Positions 8,393 to 18,100 of a stretch of DNA of 41,144 nt are shown one piece after another; position 1 is the first letter of the stretch, and each line of letters opens with the position of its first letter. The translations under genes and the position numbers were made by a program. The notes under the pieces were generated by a model. The model was given only the letters and a program-made list of their open reading frames with translations. It ran no database searches and was not told where the DNA came from. The DNA lies in contig NZ_WBVT01000030.1 of the NCBI RefSeq assembly GCF_009193355.1, positions 1 to 41,144 of the forward strand, written 5' to 3'. Source of the stretch: Bifidobacterium leontopitheci (GTDB lineage Bacteria > Actinomycetota > Actinomycetes > Actinomycetales > Bifidobacteriaceae).

Positions 8393-8753
8393 GGATGTCC
8401 TGTCAATTATCGGCCGCACGGCAGTCGGCGGCTGTGAAACGTGATTTCAGACGTGCAACACGATATCAGCCGGGGTGTAGCGGTGGCAGGGAGGGGACGA
8501 CGGCGTGCCGAAGGGCGAGTGTGTGCGGCGCTACGGCCCGCGGGCGTTGCGCGAGCACGTGCGTGGCTGCCGGCCGTGAGAGTGCGGGGGTGTTTCGGAC
8601 GCGTGGCTGACGGGGCGACCAGATGGCGGACCGTGGGCATGGGGGAGGGGCAAGGCTCGGCATGGTGCCGGTTGGGGCGTGAGGAGGTTGGGCTGGGAAA
8701 CCGTGGGGACGTTCTGACGTGAGGACGTCAGGACGTCAGAACGTGGGGACGGC
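8393..8753. other. Gene-free spacer between dedA-like gene and rsmI
   Basis: About 360 bases between divergent genes with no convincing coding frame. The only structure I see is a run of near-repeats of GACGT (GACGTGAGGACGTCAGGACG and on, 8715-8748) just before rsmI. It could be an operator or a small slippage repeat. Confidence 0.5.
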
Positions 8754-8771
8754 GTGGGGGATACTGAAGGC

Positions 8772-9797
8772 ATGGATAATGTGCTTGACAGGTCGGAACA
8801 GGATGAGGACGCGCTGGGCACGGCCGCTGAGGTGGTCGTCGGCGTGGGGGAGAGCGGCGACCGCGATGTCGCGACCGAGGGCTCGCCGAGTATTTCACAG
8901 GATGTTTCACGATATGTTCCACGGGGAACGGTGGTGCTCGCGGCGACGCCGATCGGCAACGTCGGCGACGCATCCGACCGGCTGAAGGCGCTGCTGGCCG
9001 ACGCTGACATCGTCGCCGCCGAAGACACGCGCCGGCTGTACGATCTGGCGAACCGGCTCGGCGTGCATGTGAACGGCTCGGTCGTCGCCTATCACGACCA
9101 CAACGAGCGTGCGAAGGCCGACGGGCTGCTCGACCGCGTGGAGACGGGCGCGACCGTGCTCGTGGTGTCGGACGCGGGCATGCCGACCATCAACGACCCG
9201 GGCATGGCGATTGTGCGCCGGGCCATCGAGCGTGGTCTGCCGGTCACGTGCGCGCCCGGTCCGAGCGCCGTGCTCGACGCGCTCGCGCTGTCCGGACTGC
9301 CGACCGACCGGTTCTGCTACGAGGGCTTCCTGCCGCGCAAGCACGCCGAACGCGTGCAGCACCTGCGCATGCTGCTGCCGGAACGGCGCACGATCGTGTT
9401 CTACGAGACGCCGCACCGCATCGCCGACTCGATGGACGACCTGCTCGACGCGTTCGGCCCGACGCGCCCGATGGCGTTGTGCCGCGAGCTCACCAAGGAC
9501 TACGAGGAGATTCGACGCGGCACGATCAGTGACATTCGTCAAGGCGTGATCGACGATCCGCCGCGCGGCGAAATGGTGCTGGTCATCGGCGGCGCATCCG
9601 ACGAGGAGGCGCAGGCAGCGGCCCCGTCCACGCTGAGCATCGACGACCTCGCCGTGCTCGCCATCGACCGTGCGCTGGAGGACGGGCTGCGCATCAAGGA
9701 GGCGATCACGCAGGTCGTCTCCGAGCATCCGCTGCCCGACGGGTCGCTCGCCAACCGCAAGCAGGTCTACGCGGCCGTGCTGCGCATGAAGTCGTGA
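8772..9797 (+). CDS. rsmI: 16S rRNA (cytidine(1402)-2'-O)-methyltransferase RsmI
   Basis: SAM-dependent tetrapyrrole-methylase-fold enzyme that 2'-O-methylates C1402 in the ribosomal P site. Signature elements: VVLAATPIGNVGDAS, AAEDTRRLYDLANRLG, VVSDAGMPTINDPG (SAM-binding loop), CAPGPSAVLDALALSGLPTDRF, GFLPRK, FYETPHRI, and CRELTKDYEEIRRGT. The catalytic core begins only ~52 residues in. The leader before it is acidic and low-complexity, so the true start is uncertain: ATG 8772 is used here (341 aa), GTG 8754 is an alternative in frame, and neither has a good ribosome site. rsmI lies near metG in many actinobacteria; here two other genes intervene. Hairpin repeats follow it. Confidence 0.93.
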   Translation: MDNVLDRSEQDEDALGTAAEVVVGVGESGDRDVATEGSPSISQDVSRYVPRGTVVLAATPIGNVGDASDRLKALLADADIVAAEDTRRLYDLANRLGVHVNGSVVAYHDHNERAKADGLLDRVETGATVLVVSDAGMPTINDPGMAIVRRAIERGLPVTCAPGPSAVLDALALSGLPTDRFCYEGFLPRKHAERVQHLRMLLPERRTIVFYETPHRIADSMDDLLDAFGPTRPMALCRELTKDYEEIRRGTISDIRQGVIDDPPRGEMVLVIGGASDEEAQAAAPSTLSIDDLAVLAIDRALEDGLRIKEAITQVVSEHPLPDGSLANRKQVYAAVLRMKS

Positions 9798-9873
9798 GCG
9801 CAGGTGGTGGTCGGCTGCTTGTGGGTGTGCCCGGTCGGCCGAGCGTCCGTTTGCTGCCGGATGTCGCTTGGTT

Positions 9874-10046
9874 CTAGTGGAAAACGACCGCTGAGGGGAT
9901 GATATGCGGTCGTTTTCGACTAGTAGACGACAGGCCGGGGTGGGAAACGGCCGCCGGAGGGCCCGTTGGCGGCCGTTTCCCAATAGCCAGTGCCGGGTCA
10001 TGGTAGGAAACGGCCGCTGACAGGTGGATTCGCGGTCGTTTCCGAC
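9874..10046. repeat. Array of three AAACGnCCGC hairpins (family B)
   Basis: Three imperfect palindromes at 9874-9923, 9941-9982 and 10003-10046. Each has the form GAAAACGACCGC, a ~14-nt loop, then GCGGTCGTTTTC, with compensating changes between units (for example CGGCCGCC with GGCGGCCG). Related units occur at 33369-33540. No coding frame fits, and no U-tract marks them as classical terminators. Confidence 0.8.
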
Positions 10047-10077
10047 ATGAAGCGTGCGGGCGCTGGTGGCGGGTGAC

Positions 10078-10407
10078 GCTCCCCCAGTCTTCGCTTCGCT
10101 CAGACAGCCCCCTCCACCGAGGGGGCCGAGGCGGAGGACAACATGGCGGTCGACCGTCTCAAGGACAGCCCCCTCCACCGAGGGGGCCGAGGGCGGGTTG
10201 ACGTTTGTCGTGCAGTGCGGTTCTCTGTCGGGGGAGACGAGAAATGGCGCGAGCTCTCGGCTCCACTTGTGAGGGGAGCTGTCAGCGAAGCTGACTGAGG
10301 GGTAGTCGGGGGCTATAGGCAAATGTGGCGATGAATCGTTGGTGGCGGTTGATCGTTCCCCAGTCAGCTTGCAGCCGCCAGCGTCCTACGTCGGAGGGGG
10401 CCGAGGG
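10078..10407. repeat. Cluster of REP-like GC-rich elements (family C)
   Basis: Four pieces of one dispersed repeat, CCCCAGTCGGCTnCGCnGAC followed by AGCCCCCTCCnCCGAGGGGG: 10078-10131, 10164-10195, 10271-10302 (reverse orientation) and 10356-10407. Other copies lie at 11317-11368 and 32888-32935, with diverged ones in 146-190, 448-495 and 521-562. Each has two small hairpins. Similar elements are widespread between genes in bifidobacteria and resemble REP/BIME sequences of other bacteria. The gap 9798-10474 holds no gene. Confidence 0.7.
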
Positions 10408-10474
10408 ATGGGCCGCTGTCTGCCGTACGGGTCAGCCTTCCGCTGCATGTTGAGATGTGCGGCACGTGCCGGGG

Positions 10475-11215
10475 TCACCGCAGTCCGTCAAGCAGGATGG
10501 TCAGCGCTCGGTTCACGCCGGGGCCGCCGGCCTGCGCGATGTACTCCAGCAACGCAGCGTCGGCCCTCGGATTGACCACGATCCAGCGCCGCAGCTCGGG
10601 CGCATGCTCGGCGATGTACCAAAGCACGGCCATGCCGGTCTGCGGATTGCAGGCCAGCTGCGGCGTGAGACGGACCGGCGGCGGGGGAGGACGCAGCGTG
10701 TCATCGTCCGGGGGCGCGTCCGGGCCGTCGCCTGCCGCTGGCCCCATGCCGTCGCGTAACCCTCGGAGTCGTCGTTGCGACGGCGTTCGAGGCGGTGACA
10801 TCGTGCGAGCGACGGCTGGTCGGCCTTGAGCGGATTGTTCGCCGGCTGCCCGTCCGGCAGCCGGGCGAGTCTTACCGGCAATCATGCTCGACGGTTTGAC
10901 GATGCCCCGCCGTCGTTCGCCGTCGACCTCGGTGGCCTGCGGGCGCGGCAGAATCGTGCCGTGAAAATCGGCGGCTGGCGTGCGCTGTTGTGCCGGTCCG
11001 TGCGGCGGCTTGCTGACTGCCCCACGTGGCTGATGCTGCACTGACGATGCGTCGCCGGCGCCTCCGTTATGTTCGGCGGAGTCTTGTGCCGTGTCGCATG
11101 TGGGCGGTAGCCGCGTGCGCGACGTAGCGCGATCGGCGTGGTCATCTCGGCGCCGCCCGTCATAACGCGGCCCGTCGCGCAAGCGTTGCGCGGCCGTCGG
11201 ACGATGTCGTGTCAT
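10475..11215 (-). CDS. Variant leucine-rich-repeat (LRV-like) protein
   Basis: 246 aa. The start is well supported: AAAGGAG lies 5-6 bases before the ATG. Residues 1-165 are Arg/Pro/Ala/Gly-rich, low-complexity and probably disordered, with no recognisable domain. Residues ~180-245 match the variant leucine-rich repeat seen in actinobacterial proteins: TPQLACNPQTGMAVLWYIAE, then PELRRWIVVNP and LLEYIAQAGGPGVNRALTILL. In relatives this module sits in cytosolic or membrane proteins of unknown role and probably mediates protein contacts. No membrane segment is seen. The unusual N-terminus could reflect a frameshift or rapid divergence. Confidence 0.65.
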   Translation of the reverse strand: MTRHRPTAAQRLRDGPRYDGRRRDDHADRATSRTRLPPTCDTAQDSAEHNGGAGDASSVQHQPRGAVSKPPHGPAQQRTPAADFHGTILPRPQATEVDGERRRGIVKPSSMIAGKTRPAAGRAAGEQSAQGRPAVARTMSPPRTPSQRRLRGLRDGMGPAAGDGPDAPPDDDTLRPPPPPVRLTPQLACNPQTGMAVLWYIAEHAPELRRWIVVNPRADAALLEYIAQAGGPGVNRALTILLDGLR

Positions 11216-11316
11216 TGCGTCTCCTTTCGCGAACGCGGGGGAACGGGGTTGGGAGCGCCTGGTGTGCGTTCACTCAGTCGGCCTGCGGCTGACGTGGCCG
11301 GTCGGGTGTCGGGTGG

Positions 11317-11368
11317 CGCTCCCCCAGTCGGCTCCGCCGACAGCCCCCTCCGCCGAGGGGGCCGAGGC
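11317..11368. repeat. REP-like element (family C), single copy
   Basis: Same pattern as at 10078: CCCCCAGTCGGCTCCGCCGA, then AGCCCCCTCCGCCGAGGGGG. It sits between the LRV-like gene and the AbiEi-like gene, inside a 239-bp gap with no other feature. Confidence 0.7.
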
Positions 11369-11454
11369 GCGGGCCGAGTTGACGGCTAGGTTCGTTGGAA
11401 GACCGATCCCTCCGCTGAGAGGCCGGCGGCGTGTACAGACCATTGCCGCCACGC

Positions 11455-12099
11455 TTATAGGCAGTGTTCCAGCGATTCCAGCAGACGCCGGCCTTGTTGG
11501 GTGTTCGGCCAGTGCCGGTTCTCGTCGAGCATCGCCAGGCACTGCCGCGGGGTGATACCGTACTCCTCGGCCAGCGCGCACAGCACTTCGGTGGCCTCCT
11601 GCCGGCTCTCCTCGTCCTCTACGAGCAGCGACACGTCGCACGCGGTGCGCAACGGCGTCGTGACCCGCAGCCCGCCGACGCGCATCACATGGTCGGGGTC
11701 GACCTTGCGGCTGAACGCGCGAATCCGCCGCCCGTGCACGGTGGAGCGGAAATGCGAGTTCGACAGCACGTCGATCGTGCGCGGGAACAGTCCTCCCAGC
11801 CACACCCACGCCGCGGTCAGGGCGCAGGCGATCGTGCTGCGTGGCACCATGCCCTGCGCGATCTGCCCGCGACCGTAGAGCGTGTCCGCATGTTCGGCGC
11901 TGTATGCGTTCGCCTGGTCGAGCGAATGCACCGTGCCGAAATCCGACAGCCGGGCGATGCTCAGCGGCCCCGGCAGCTCGCGGTGGGTGAAGGTCGGCGC
12001 GGCGCTGGCGTTCGGCATGACAAGACCGTCCGTCGCGGCGGTCGGCCCGGCTCTGGTCAGGTTCGCGTGGCCGGTTTTCGTGATGATGATGTCGTCCAT
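11455..12099 (-). CDS. AbiEi-antitoxin-like / DUF559-associated protein
   Basis: 214 aa from ATG 12099 (a GTG at 12141 is an alternative; neither has a clear ribosome site). The middle resembles the conserved part of actinobacterial AbiEi-type proteins: RGQIAQGMVPRSTIACALTA (surface start), AWVWLGG, AFSRKVDPDHVMRVGG, and then LRVTTPLRTACDVSLL. In many relatives this precedes a DUF559 endonuclease-like domain, which is absent here. No AbiEii-type nucleotidyltransferase toxin lies next to it, so a toxin-antitoxin role is not supported by context. Expression could involve the DnaA-box cluster just upstream. Confidence 0.5.
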   Translation of the reverse strand: MDDIIITKTGHANLTRAGPTAATDGLVMPNASAAPTFTHRELPGPLSIARLSDFGTVHSLDQANAYSAEHADTLYGRGQIAQGMVPRSTIACALTAAWVWLGGLFPRTIDVLSNSHFRSTVHGRRIRAFSRKVDPDHVMRVGGLRVTTPLRTACDVSLLVEDEESRQEATEVLCALAEEYGITPRQCLAMLDENRHWPNTQQGRRLLESLEHCL

Positions 12100-12151
12100 G
12101 CGCCGACCATAACCAGAACATCCCCGACCGCGCCACCGCACCCGCGAAATC

Positions 12152-12211
12152 TGTGGATATGTGGATAAGTCGCGCTTCAGCCTAGCCGAATGTGGATAAC
12201 TCTGTGGATAA
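12152..12211. promoter_or_regulatory. Cluster of four DnaA-box-like sites
   Basis: TGTGGATAA (reverse complement of the canonical DnaA box TTATCCACA) occurs at 12160-12168, 12191-12199 and 12203-12211. A one-mismatch copy TGTGGATAT lies at 12152-12160. All are in the same orientation within 60 bp. They sit between the AbiEi-like gene and metG, not beside dnaA or dnaN. Confidence 0.75.
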
Positions 12212-12249
12212 CTTTGCCTCCGACGTCGCGTGGTCGCCGCAATGTCACC

Positions 12250-12291
12250 GTGCCGACTGTGCGGTGCCGACTGTGCGGTGCCGACCGTATC
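12250..12291. repeat. 14-bp tandem repeat, about three units
   Basis: GTGCCGACTGTGCG is repeated twice exactly (12250-12277) and a third, diverged unit follows. GC-rich and non-coding, 130 bases before metG. Confidence 0.7.
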
Positions 12292-12407
12292 GCCGTGCCG
12301 ACACCGTGCAGCCGTGCCGGCACCGGCGTCACGGCTGCGCCGCCGCCGCGCCGCCGTCGTGCCGGAAACCGCCGCGCAGTGTTCCCGTCAGTGTCCCCGC
12401 TGGGCCG

Positions 12408-12413
12408 GATAAT
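12408..12413 (+). promoter_or_regulatory. Possible -10 box GATAAT of metG, suggesting a leaderless mRNA
   Basis: GATAAT ends 8 bases before the metG ATG and no Shine-Dalgarno sequence is present. If this is the -10 box, transcription would begin at or almost at the start codon. Leaderless mRNAs are common in actinobacteria. The -35 match is weak. Confidence 0.35.
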
Positions 12414-12421
12414 CGGGTGTC

Positions 12422-14302
12422 ATGAGTCATGTTTTGGTAAATGTTGCGTGGCCGTATGCGAACGGCCCCCGTCATATCGGACACGTCGCCGGATTCGGCG
12501 TGCCGTCGGACGTCTACGCGCGCTACGAGCGCATGAAGGGCAATGACGTGCTGATGGTCTCCGGCACCGACGAGCACGGCACCCCGATCCTCGTCGAGGC
12601 CGAAAAGGAGGGCGTGACCGCCCAGGAGCTGGCGAACCGCTACAACCGCGTCATCGCCAAGGACCTGTGCGACCTCGGCCTGAGCTACGACCTGTTCACC
12701 CGCACCACCACCGGCAACCACGAGCACGTGGTGCAGGAGCTATTCAAGCAGTGCCTGGCGAACGGCTACATCTACAAGGGCACGCAGAAGGTCGCGATCA
12801 GCCCCTCCACCGGCCGCACCCTGCCGGACCGCTACATCGAAGGCGAATGCCCGATCTGCCACACCGAAGGCGCGCGCGGCGACCAGTGCGACGCCTGCGG
12901 CAACGAGCTCGACCCGGACGAGCTCATCAACCCCGTCTCCAAGATCAACGGCGAGACCCCGCGCTTCGAAGAGACCGAACACTACTTCCTCGACCTGCCG
13001 GCACTCGCCGATGCGAACCTCGCGTGGCTGAAGACCCGCAAGGGCTGGAGGACGAACGTCATCAACTTCTCGATCGGCCTGTTCAAGGAGGTCAAGCCGC
13101 GCGCCATCACGCGCGACATCGACTGGGGCATCCCCGTGCCGGTGAAGGGCTGGATCGACAATCCGAACAAGAAGCTGTACGTGTGGTTCGACGCGGTGAT
13201 CGGCTACCTGTCGGCCTCGATCGAATGGGCGCGCCGTCAGGGCGACCCGGAGAAGTGGCGCGAATGGTGGAACGATCCGAAGACGCCCGCCTACTACTTC
13301 ATGGGCAAGGACAACATCACGTTCCACTCGCAGATCTGGCCGTCCGAGATGCTGGCCTACAACGGCCAGGGTTCCAAGGGCGGCGAGACCGGTCCGCTCG
13401 GTCCGCTGAACATGCCCGAGCAGGTCGTCGCCTCCGAGTTCATGACCATGGAGGGCAAGAAGTTCTCGTCCTCGCGCGGCATCGTCATCTACGTCAAGGA
13501 CATCCTCGCGCGCTACCCCGTGGACGCCGTGCGCTACTACATCTCCGTGGCCGGCCCGGAATCCTCCGACTCCGACTTCACGTGGGCCGAGTTCGTGCGT
13601 CACAACAACGAGGAGCTGGCGGCCAGCTGGGGCAACCTGGTCAACCGTGTGGCTAACCTCATGAACAAGAACTTCGGCGAAATCCCGGCGCTGGACGAGG
13701 ACTCGATGACCAACGAGGACCGCGCCCTGCTCAAGGAGACGTCCGACGCGTTCGACGAGGTCGGCGCGCTCATCGAGAAGCACCACCAGAAGAACGCGCT
13801 CGCCACCGCGATGCGCGTCGTCGGCGACATCAACAAGTACATCTCCGCCGAAGAGCCGTGGAAGATCAAGGACGACGAGGCGAGGCTCGGCACCGTGCTG
13901 CACGTCGCCGCGCAGGCCGTGTACGACGCGAACCACCTGCTCGCGCCGTTCCTGCCGCACTCCGCGCAGAAGGTGTACGAGGCGCTCGGCGGCACCGGCG
14001 TGTTCTCGCCGCTGCCGCGTCTCGAGGAGGTCGAGGACCTCGACAAGCCGGGCTTCACGTACCCGATCATCACCGGCGACTACAAGCTGGGCGAGACCGT
14101 GCACCCGTGGGAGAGCGAGCCGCTGGTGGCCGGAACCCCGGTGCCGAAGCCGCATCCGATCTTCGCGAAGATCCCGACCGAGGCTGTCGCCGAGGAGCTG
14201 GCGCGCTTCGACGCCGAGCTCAAGGCCCGCAAGGAGGCCGAAGCCGCGCGCTTCGCCGCCGCGCAGGCCGAGCTGAAGAGCGAGGAGCAGGCCAAGGCCT
14301 GA
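12422..14302 (+). CDS. metG: Methionyl-tRNA synthetase
   Basis: 626-aa class I aminoacyl-tRNA synthetase charging tRNA-Met for initiation and elongation. Signature HIGH motif at 18-21 ([11 protein letters not shown]). The zinc-binding connective-peptide Cys are C143, C146, C156 and C159. The catalytic KMSKS loop is KFSSS at 347-351, a known variant of the motif. [13 protein letters not shown] and [13 protein letters not shown] are further family blocks. The anticodon-binding helical domain covers ~390-545. A C-terminal Ala/Glu/Lys-rich tail (585-626) replaces the tRNA-binding EMAP-type domain of longer forms. Single gene with its own terminator, probably leaderless. Confidence 0.97.
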   Translation: MSHVLVNVAWPYANGPRHIGHVAGFGVPSDVYARYERMKGNDVLMVSGTDEHGTPILVEAEKEGVTAQELANRYNRVIAKDLCDLGLSYDLFTRTTTGNHEHVVQELFKQCLANGYIYKGTQKVAISPSTGRTLPDRYIEGECPICHTEGARGDQCDACGNELDPDELINPVSKINGETPRFEETEHYFLDLPALADANLAWLKTRKGWRTNVINFSIGLFKEVKPRAITRDIDWGIPVPVKGWIDNPNKKLYVWFDAVIGYLSASIEWARRQGDPEKWREWWNDPKTPAYYFMGKDNITFHSQIWPSEMLAYNGQGSKGGETGPLGPLNMPEQVVASEFMTMEGKKFSSSRGIVIYVKDILARYPVDAVRYYISVAGPESSDSDFTWAEFVRHNNEELAASWGNLVNRVANLMNKNFGEIPALDEDSMTNEDRALLKETSDAFDEVGALIEKHHQKNALATAMRVVGDINKYISAEEPWKIKDDEARLGTVLHVAAQAVYDANHLLAPFLPHSAQKVYEALGGTGVFSPLPRLEEVEDLDKPGFTYPIITGDYKLGETVHPWESEPLVAGTPVPKPHPIFAKIPTEAVAEELARFDAELKARKEAEAARFAAAQAELKSEEQAKA

Positions 14303-14340
14303 TGTTTGGGCTGGGGTCGGGTCTCGGCCTCGAATAGCTG

Positions 14341-14398
14341 AAGCGGGGCGGGGTGTGCCGTCATCGATTGCGATGATGGGCACCCCGCCCCGCTTTGT
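14341..14398 (+). terminator. Terminator after metG
   Basis: Perfect 15-bp outer stem (14341-14355 with 14381-14395), extended inside by imperfect pairing of GTGCCGTCATCG with CGATGATGGGCAC, then TTTG. A long, very stable hairpin 38 bases after the stop codon. Confidence 0.8.
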
Positions 14399-14453
14399 CG
14401 TTGAAGGCTTGTGCCGGTCGACGCCGGTGTGGGGCCGGGCTTGGGGCGTGATA

Positions 14454-14573
14454 CGTCACAGCGGGTAGGTGCACGTTGTGACGCTGGTGCGCGCGGCACC
14501 GTGACCCCGCCCGGCACCGTGACCCCGCACGACGCCCAGTTGTTGTCACAGCGGGTAGGTGCACGTTGTGACG
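14454..14573. repeat. Two direct copies of a GTCACA...TGTGAC hairpin
   Basis: An identical 28-nt sequence stands at 14455-14482 and 14545-14572. GTCACAGCG pairs with CGTTGTGAC around GGTAGGTGCA. Between them CACCGTGACCCCGC is repeated twice. Non-coding and structurally parallel to the other hairpin arrays. Confidence 0.75.
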
Positions 14574-14623
14574 ATGGTGCGGGACGGGGTTGAGAGGTGC
14601 GCGCCGGGTTGGGGGAGGTGCGG

Positions 14624-14803
14624 GACTCCGGGTTTTCTCCCATCCGGGGGCCTGCGAATGGGAGAAGATCGGGAGTCTGGAGGCGAGACTCCCGGGTTTG
14701 TCCCATTTTGCTGGCTCGGAATGGGAGAAAACCCGGAGTTTGCCGTCGGGACTCCTGGATTTCTCCCATGCCGGGGGGCGGGAATGGGAGGAATCCAGGA
14801 GTT
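14624..14803. repeat. Array of three GACTCC/GGAGTC hairpins (family A, locus 1)
   Basis: Units 14624-14677, 14687-14740 and 14750-14803, period 63 bp. Each has a ~20-bp arm GACTCCnGGnTTnCTCCCAT, a G-rich ~13-nt loop and the arm AATGGGAGAAnnCCnGGAGT. Variable stem bases change together: CCCGGGTTT with AAACCCGG in unit 2, CCTGGATTT with GAATCCAGG in unit 3. The rest of the 820-bp metG-subtilase gap is an AT-rich island (14983-15019), a probable promoter region of the subtilase. Confidence 0.85.
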
Positions 14804-15122
14804 TGCCGTCCTGTGCCCGACCGGACCGACCTGCCCGCGCCGGCCCGCGTCCGCAATCAGCCCCCGTTTGTTTCGTCCGTGTTATGCCCGTGGCCGCCGT
14901 CGGCCCGGGTTTTCGTATCTCGAAGCCCCCGCATCCCTTCTGCCGCCTTGATTCCGCCGTTCGGCGTCCAGAAGATGGACACGAAAAAATTAAGAAGTAA
15001 TTTTCCTATATCATATCGTGACGTAAGTTCCGTGACCCGTCGCGGCCGCGCGCAGCCCAACCACAAGCCGCGCGCACCGGCCCGCGACGCCCACGGGAAC
15101 AACGGAAGGATCGAGGAGAATC

Positions 15123-18100
15123 ATGGCCCACAAACGATGGTCACGGCTGCTGGCGGCAATCGCCAGCGTCGCGATGGCCGGCATGATGCAGATGCCCGCC
15201 GCGACCGCAGCCGGCACCGACACCACGGCCGAACCGCAGCAGACGGTGACGGCCGGCAATGACGCATTCACGTCGAAGAAACCGCTGGAGAAAAGCCAGC
15301 CGACCGTCCGCTCCGGCAAGGGCGGCGACGCCACGGTGGTGTTCGACGCCGCCGGCGACGGCGACAACAAGCTGGCGCTCAGCCAGACCAGCATCGAACG
15401 CTACCTGTTCTGGACCGGCGGCCTGACCGCCACCGGCAGCGGCTTCACCGCCGGCGAGCAGGTGAACCTGACCGACGTCGCCCCCTCCGGCGCCAAGCAG
15501 GCGTTCGCCCCCGCGACCGCCGACGCGAACGGCAGCATCTCCGCGAAGCTCTACGCGATCAACTCGTTCTCCGAGCTCGGCATCCACACCATCCTCGCCA
15601 AGGGCGCGAAGAGCGGCGTGACCGCCGACGCGACCCTGACCGTCACCGCCGACTCGAGCAACACGGTCAAGGTCACGCTCTCCACGACCACGCTCACGCA
15701 GGACCAGTTCATCGACCAGCCGATCTCCATCAAGGCCACCGGCCTCGAGAAGAACGGCCGCGTCGCCCTGCACATCGCATCGCCGGACGGCACCACGCAG
15801 ACCGTCGAGGACAGCGGCGCCCACCTGCGCGCCGACGCGAACGGCGAGTTCCGCGACACGCTCACCGGCAACACGGTCAACATCGCCACCGGCAAGTGGT
15901 CCGTCAGCGTGCTCTCGCTGAGCTCCGCCGGCAGCAGCATGCCGCAAGGCGCCGCCACGTACACGGTCACGCCCGGCGCAGAACGCCACGAGACCGGCAA
16001 AATCACCATCCCCGGCGGGCCGAGCGACGCAACGCAGACCATGAAGATCACGGAATCCCAGTTCGTCAAAAACGGGCTGCCGTACACGGCGACCGGCATC
16101 AAGGCGTTCGACGCGGTCGACGTCAACCTGGTCACGCCGCTGCAGAAGGACAACTACCTCGGCGCAGGCCGCGCCGACGGTGACGGCACGTTCTCCAACG
16201 CGATCGTGCCGAACGGCGAGGGCGGCGCGACGTTCCCGCACGGCACGTACACGCTGACGCTGCGTTCGCGCACCACCGGCGACTACGCGCAGCTCAAGTT
16301 CATCGTCACCGACGAGAACGGCGACTATCCGGAGAACGCCTCGCTGGACGTCACCCCGACCAAGCTGACCGCCGACGACCTCGGCCCCAACGGCAAGGGC
16401 ATCACCGTGACCGTGAAGAACGCCACCGGCGCCAACATCTCCCTGCTCGACTCGACCGGCAGCGTCAACCGTATGGTCGTCTCCTACTCCACGGAAGGCT
16501 CCTTCTACCAGCGCACGACCGCCCAGCAGGACGGCACGAACACCGCGCAGGTCAAGCTCGTCGCCAACCCGAGCGACGGCTACTTCACGCTCAAGGCGCA
16601 GATCGACAACGGCGGCGCACTCACCCAGACCATCACCGTCGGCGACCCGAAGACCACCGAAACGCCGGCAGGCGACAAGCAGCAGCCCACGCAGGGCGGC
16701 ACCGTCTCCGGCGACCTCGTGCACATGAGCGGCGACGTCTCCGCGTTCATCGAATCCAAGGGCGTGGGCGGCCTCGCCCAGCAGCGCTCCAGCACGTACG
16801 AGCTCAAGCGTTCGCGCCTGAGCAACCGCCAGAAGAAGGCCGAGACCCTCAAGGACGTCAACGCGCAGGCCAAGGAGACGAACTCCACGACCGATGAGCT
16901 GTTCGCCCAGCTCAAGAAGCTCGACCCGAAGGCGTCCAAGCTGTATGAGGCCGCGTTCAGCGTGCCCGGCATCGCCGTGCGCGCCGACGCCAAGGCGCTG
17001 CGCGAACTCGCCCAGCAGTCCAACCAGGTCGTCACCGTGAGCCCGCTCGTGCAGCGCACCGCGACCACCGCGACCGGCAGTTCCGCCGCGACAGCCGGCA
17101 AGAAGACCGCCGCCGCGACAGAGCCGGCCAACGCCAACAACGACACCCTCGTGCAGGCCATCAAGACCTGGAAGCAGACCGGCAAGACCGGTAAGGGCAT
17201 CAACATCGCGATCATCGACACCGGCCTCGACTACACGCACGCCGACTTCGGCGGCGCCGGCACCACCGACGCCTACGCCACGGCGCTCGCGTCCAAGGCC
17301 GACCCGCTGACCGACCCGACGCTCAAGACCCTCGTCAACCAGCACGGCGTCAAGTACAAGGGCGGCTACGACTTCGCCGGCACCTCGTACAACGCGAACA
17401 CGCAGGCCAGCGACGACGTCTACGACCCGTTCCCGGCCCCCGACGCCAACCCGATCGACGGCAAGGGCGGCCGCCACGGCACGCACGTTGCCGGCACAGC
17501 GCTCGGCTACGGTGTCAACGCCGACGGCTCCACGTTCACCGGCGACTACGGCAAGCAGACCGAAGAGACCGTCCAGCAGATGAAGATCGGCCCCGGCGCC
17601 GCGCCTGAGGCCGGCATCTACGCGCTCAAGGTGTTCGGCGACGGCGGCGGCTCCACCGAAGTCACCGGCGCCGCGCTCGAATGGGTCGCCCAGCAGGTGG
17701 CCCAGAACAAGGCCGACATCGACCTGATCTCCATGTCGCTCGGCACGTCGTTCACCAGCAACAACGACCCCGACATCACCAAGGTCAACGAACTCGCCAA
17801 GTCCGGCATCCTGTCGGTCGCGGCCGCCGGCAACGACGGCGACTACACCGACGCCTCCGGCAGCCCGGCCAACGCCTCTAGCGCGCTCGCCGTCGCCGCC
17901 ACCCAGTCCGGCGGCTCCCTGCAGGACGCCATCGCCGTGACCGCGCCGTCCGATCTGGTCTCCGACAAGTACGCCGGCCAGTACTCGCAGAACATCGCGG
18001 TCGTCAACCCCACGTTCGAGGTGGCCGACAAGAAGGTCGTCAAGCTGACCGACCAGAGCAACCTCAACGGCTGCAACGCCTACTCCGCGGCCGACGCGGC

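Noticed and set aside
11455..12099. Complete AbiE-type toxin-antitoxin system
   Set aside because: Only an AbiEi-like protein is present; no nucleotidyltransferase toxin gene lies beside it.
12152..12211. Chromosomal replication origin
   Set aside because: DnaA boxes alone are not enough. No dnaA, dnaN or rpmH is nearby and there is no clear AT-rich unwinding region, so a regulatory or titration site is more likely.
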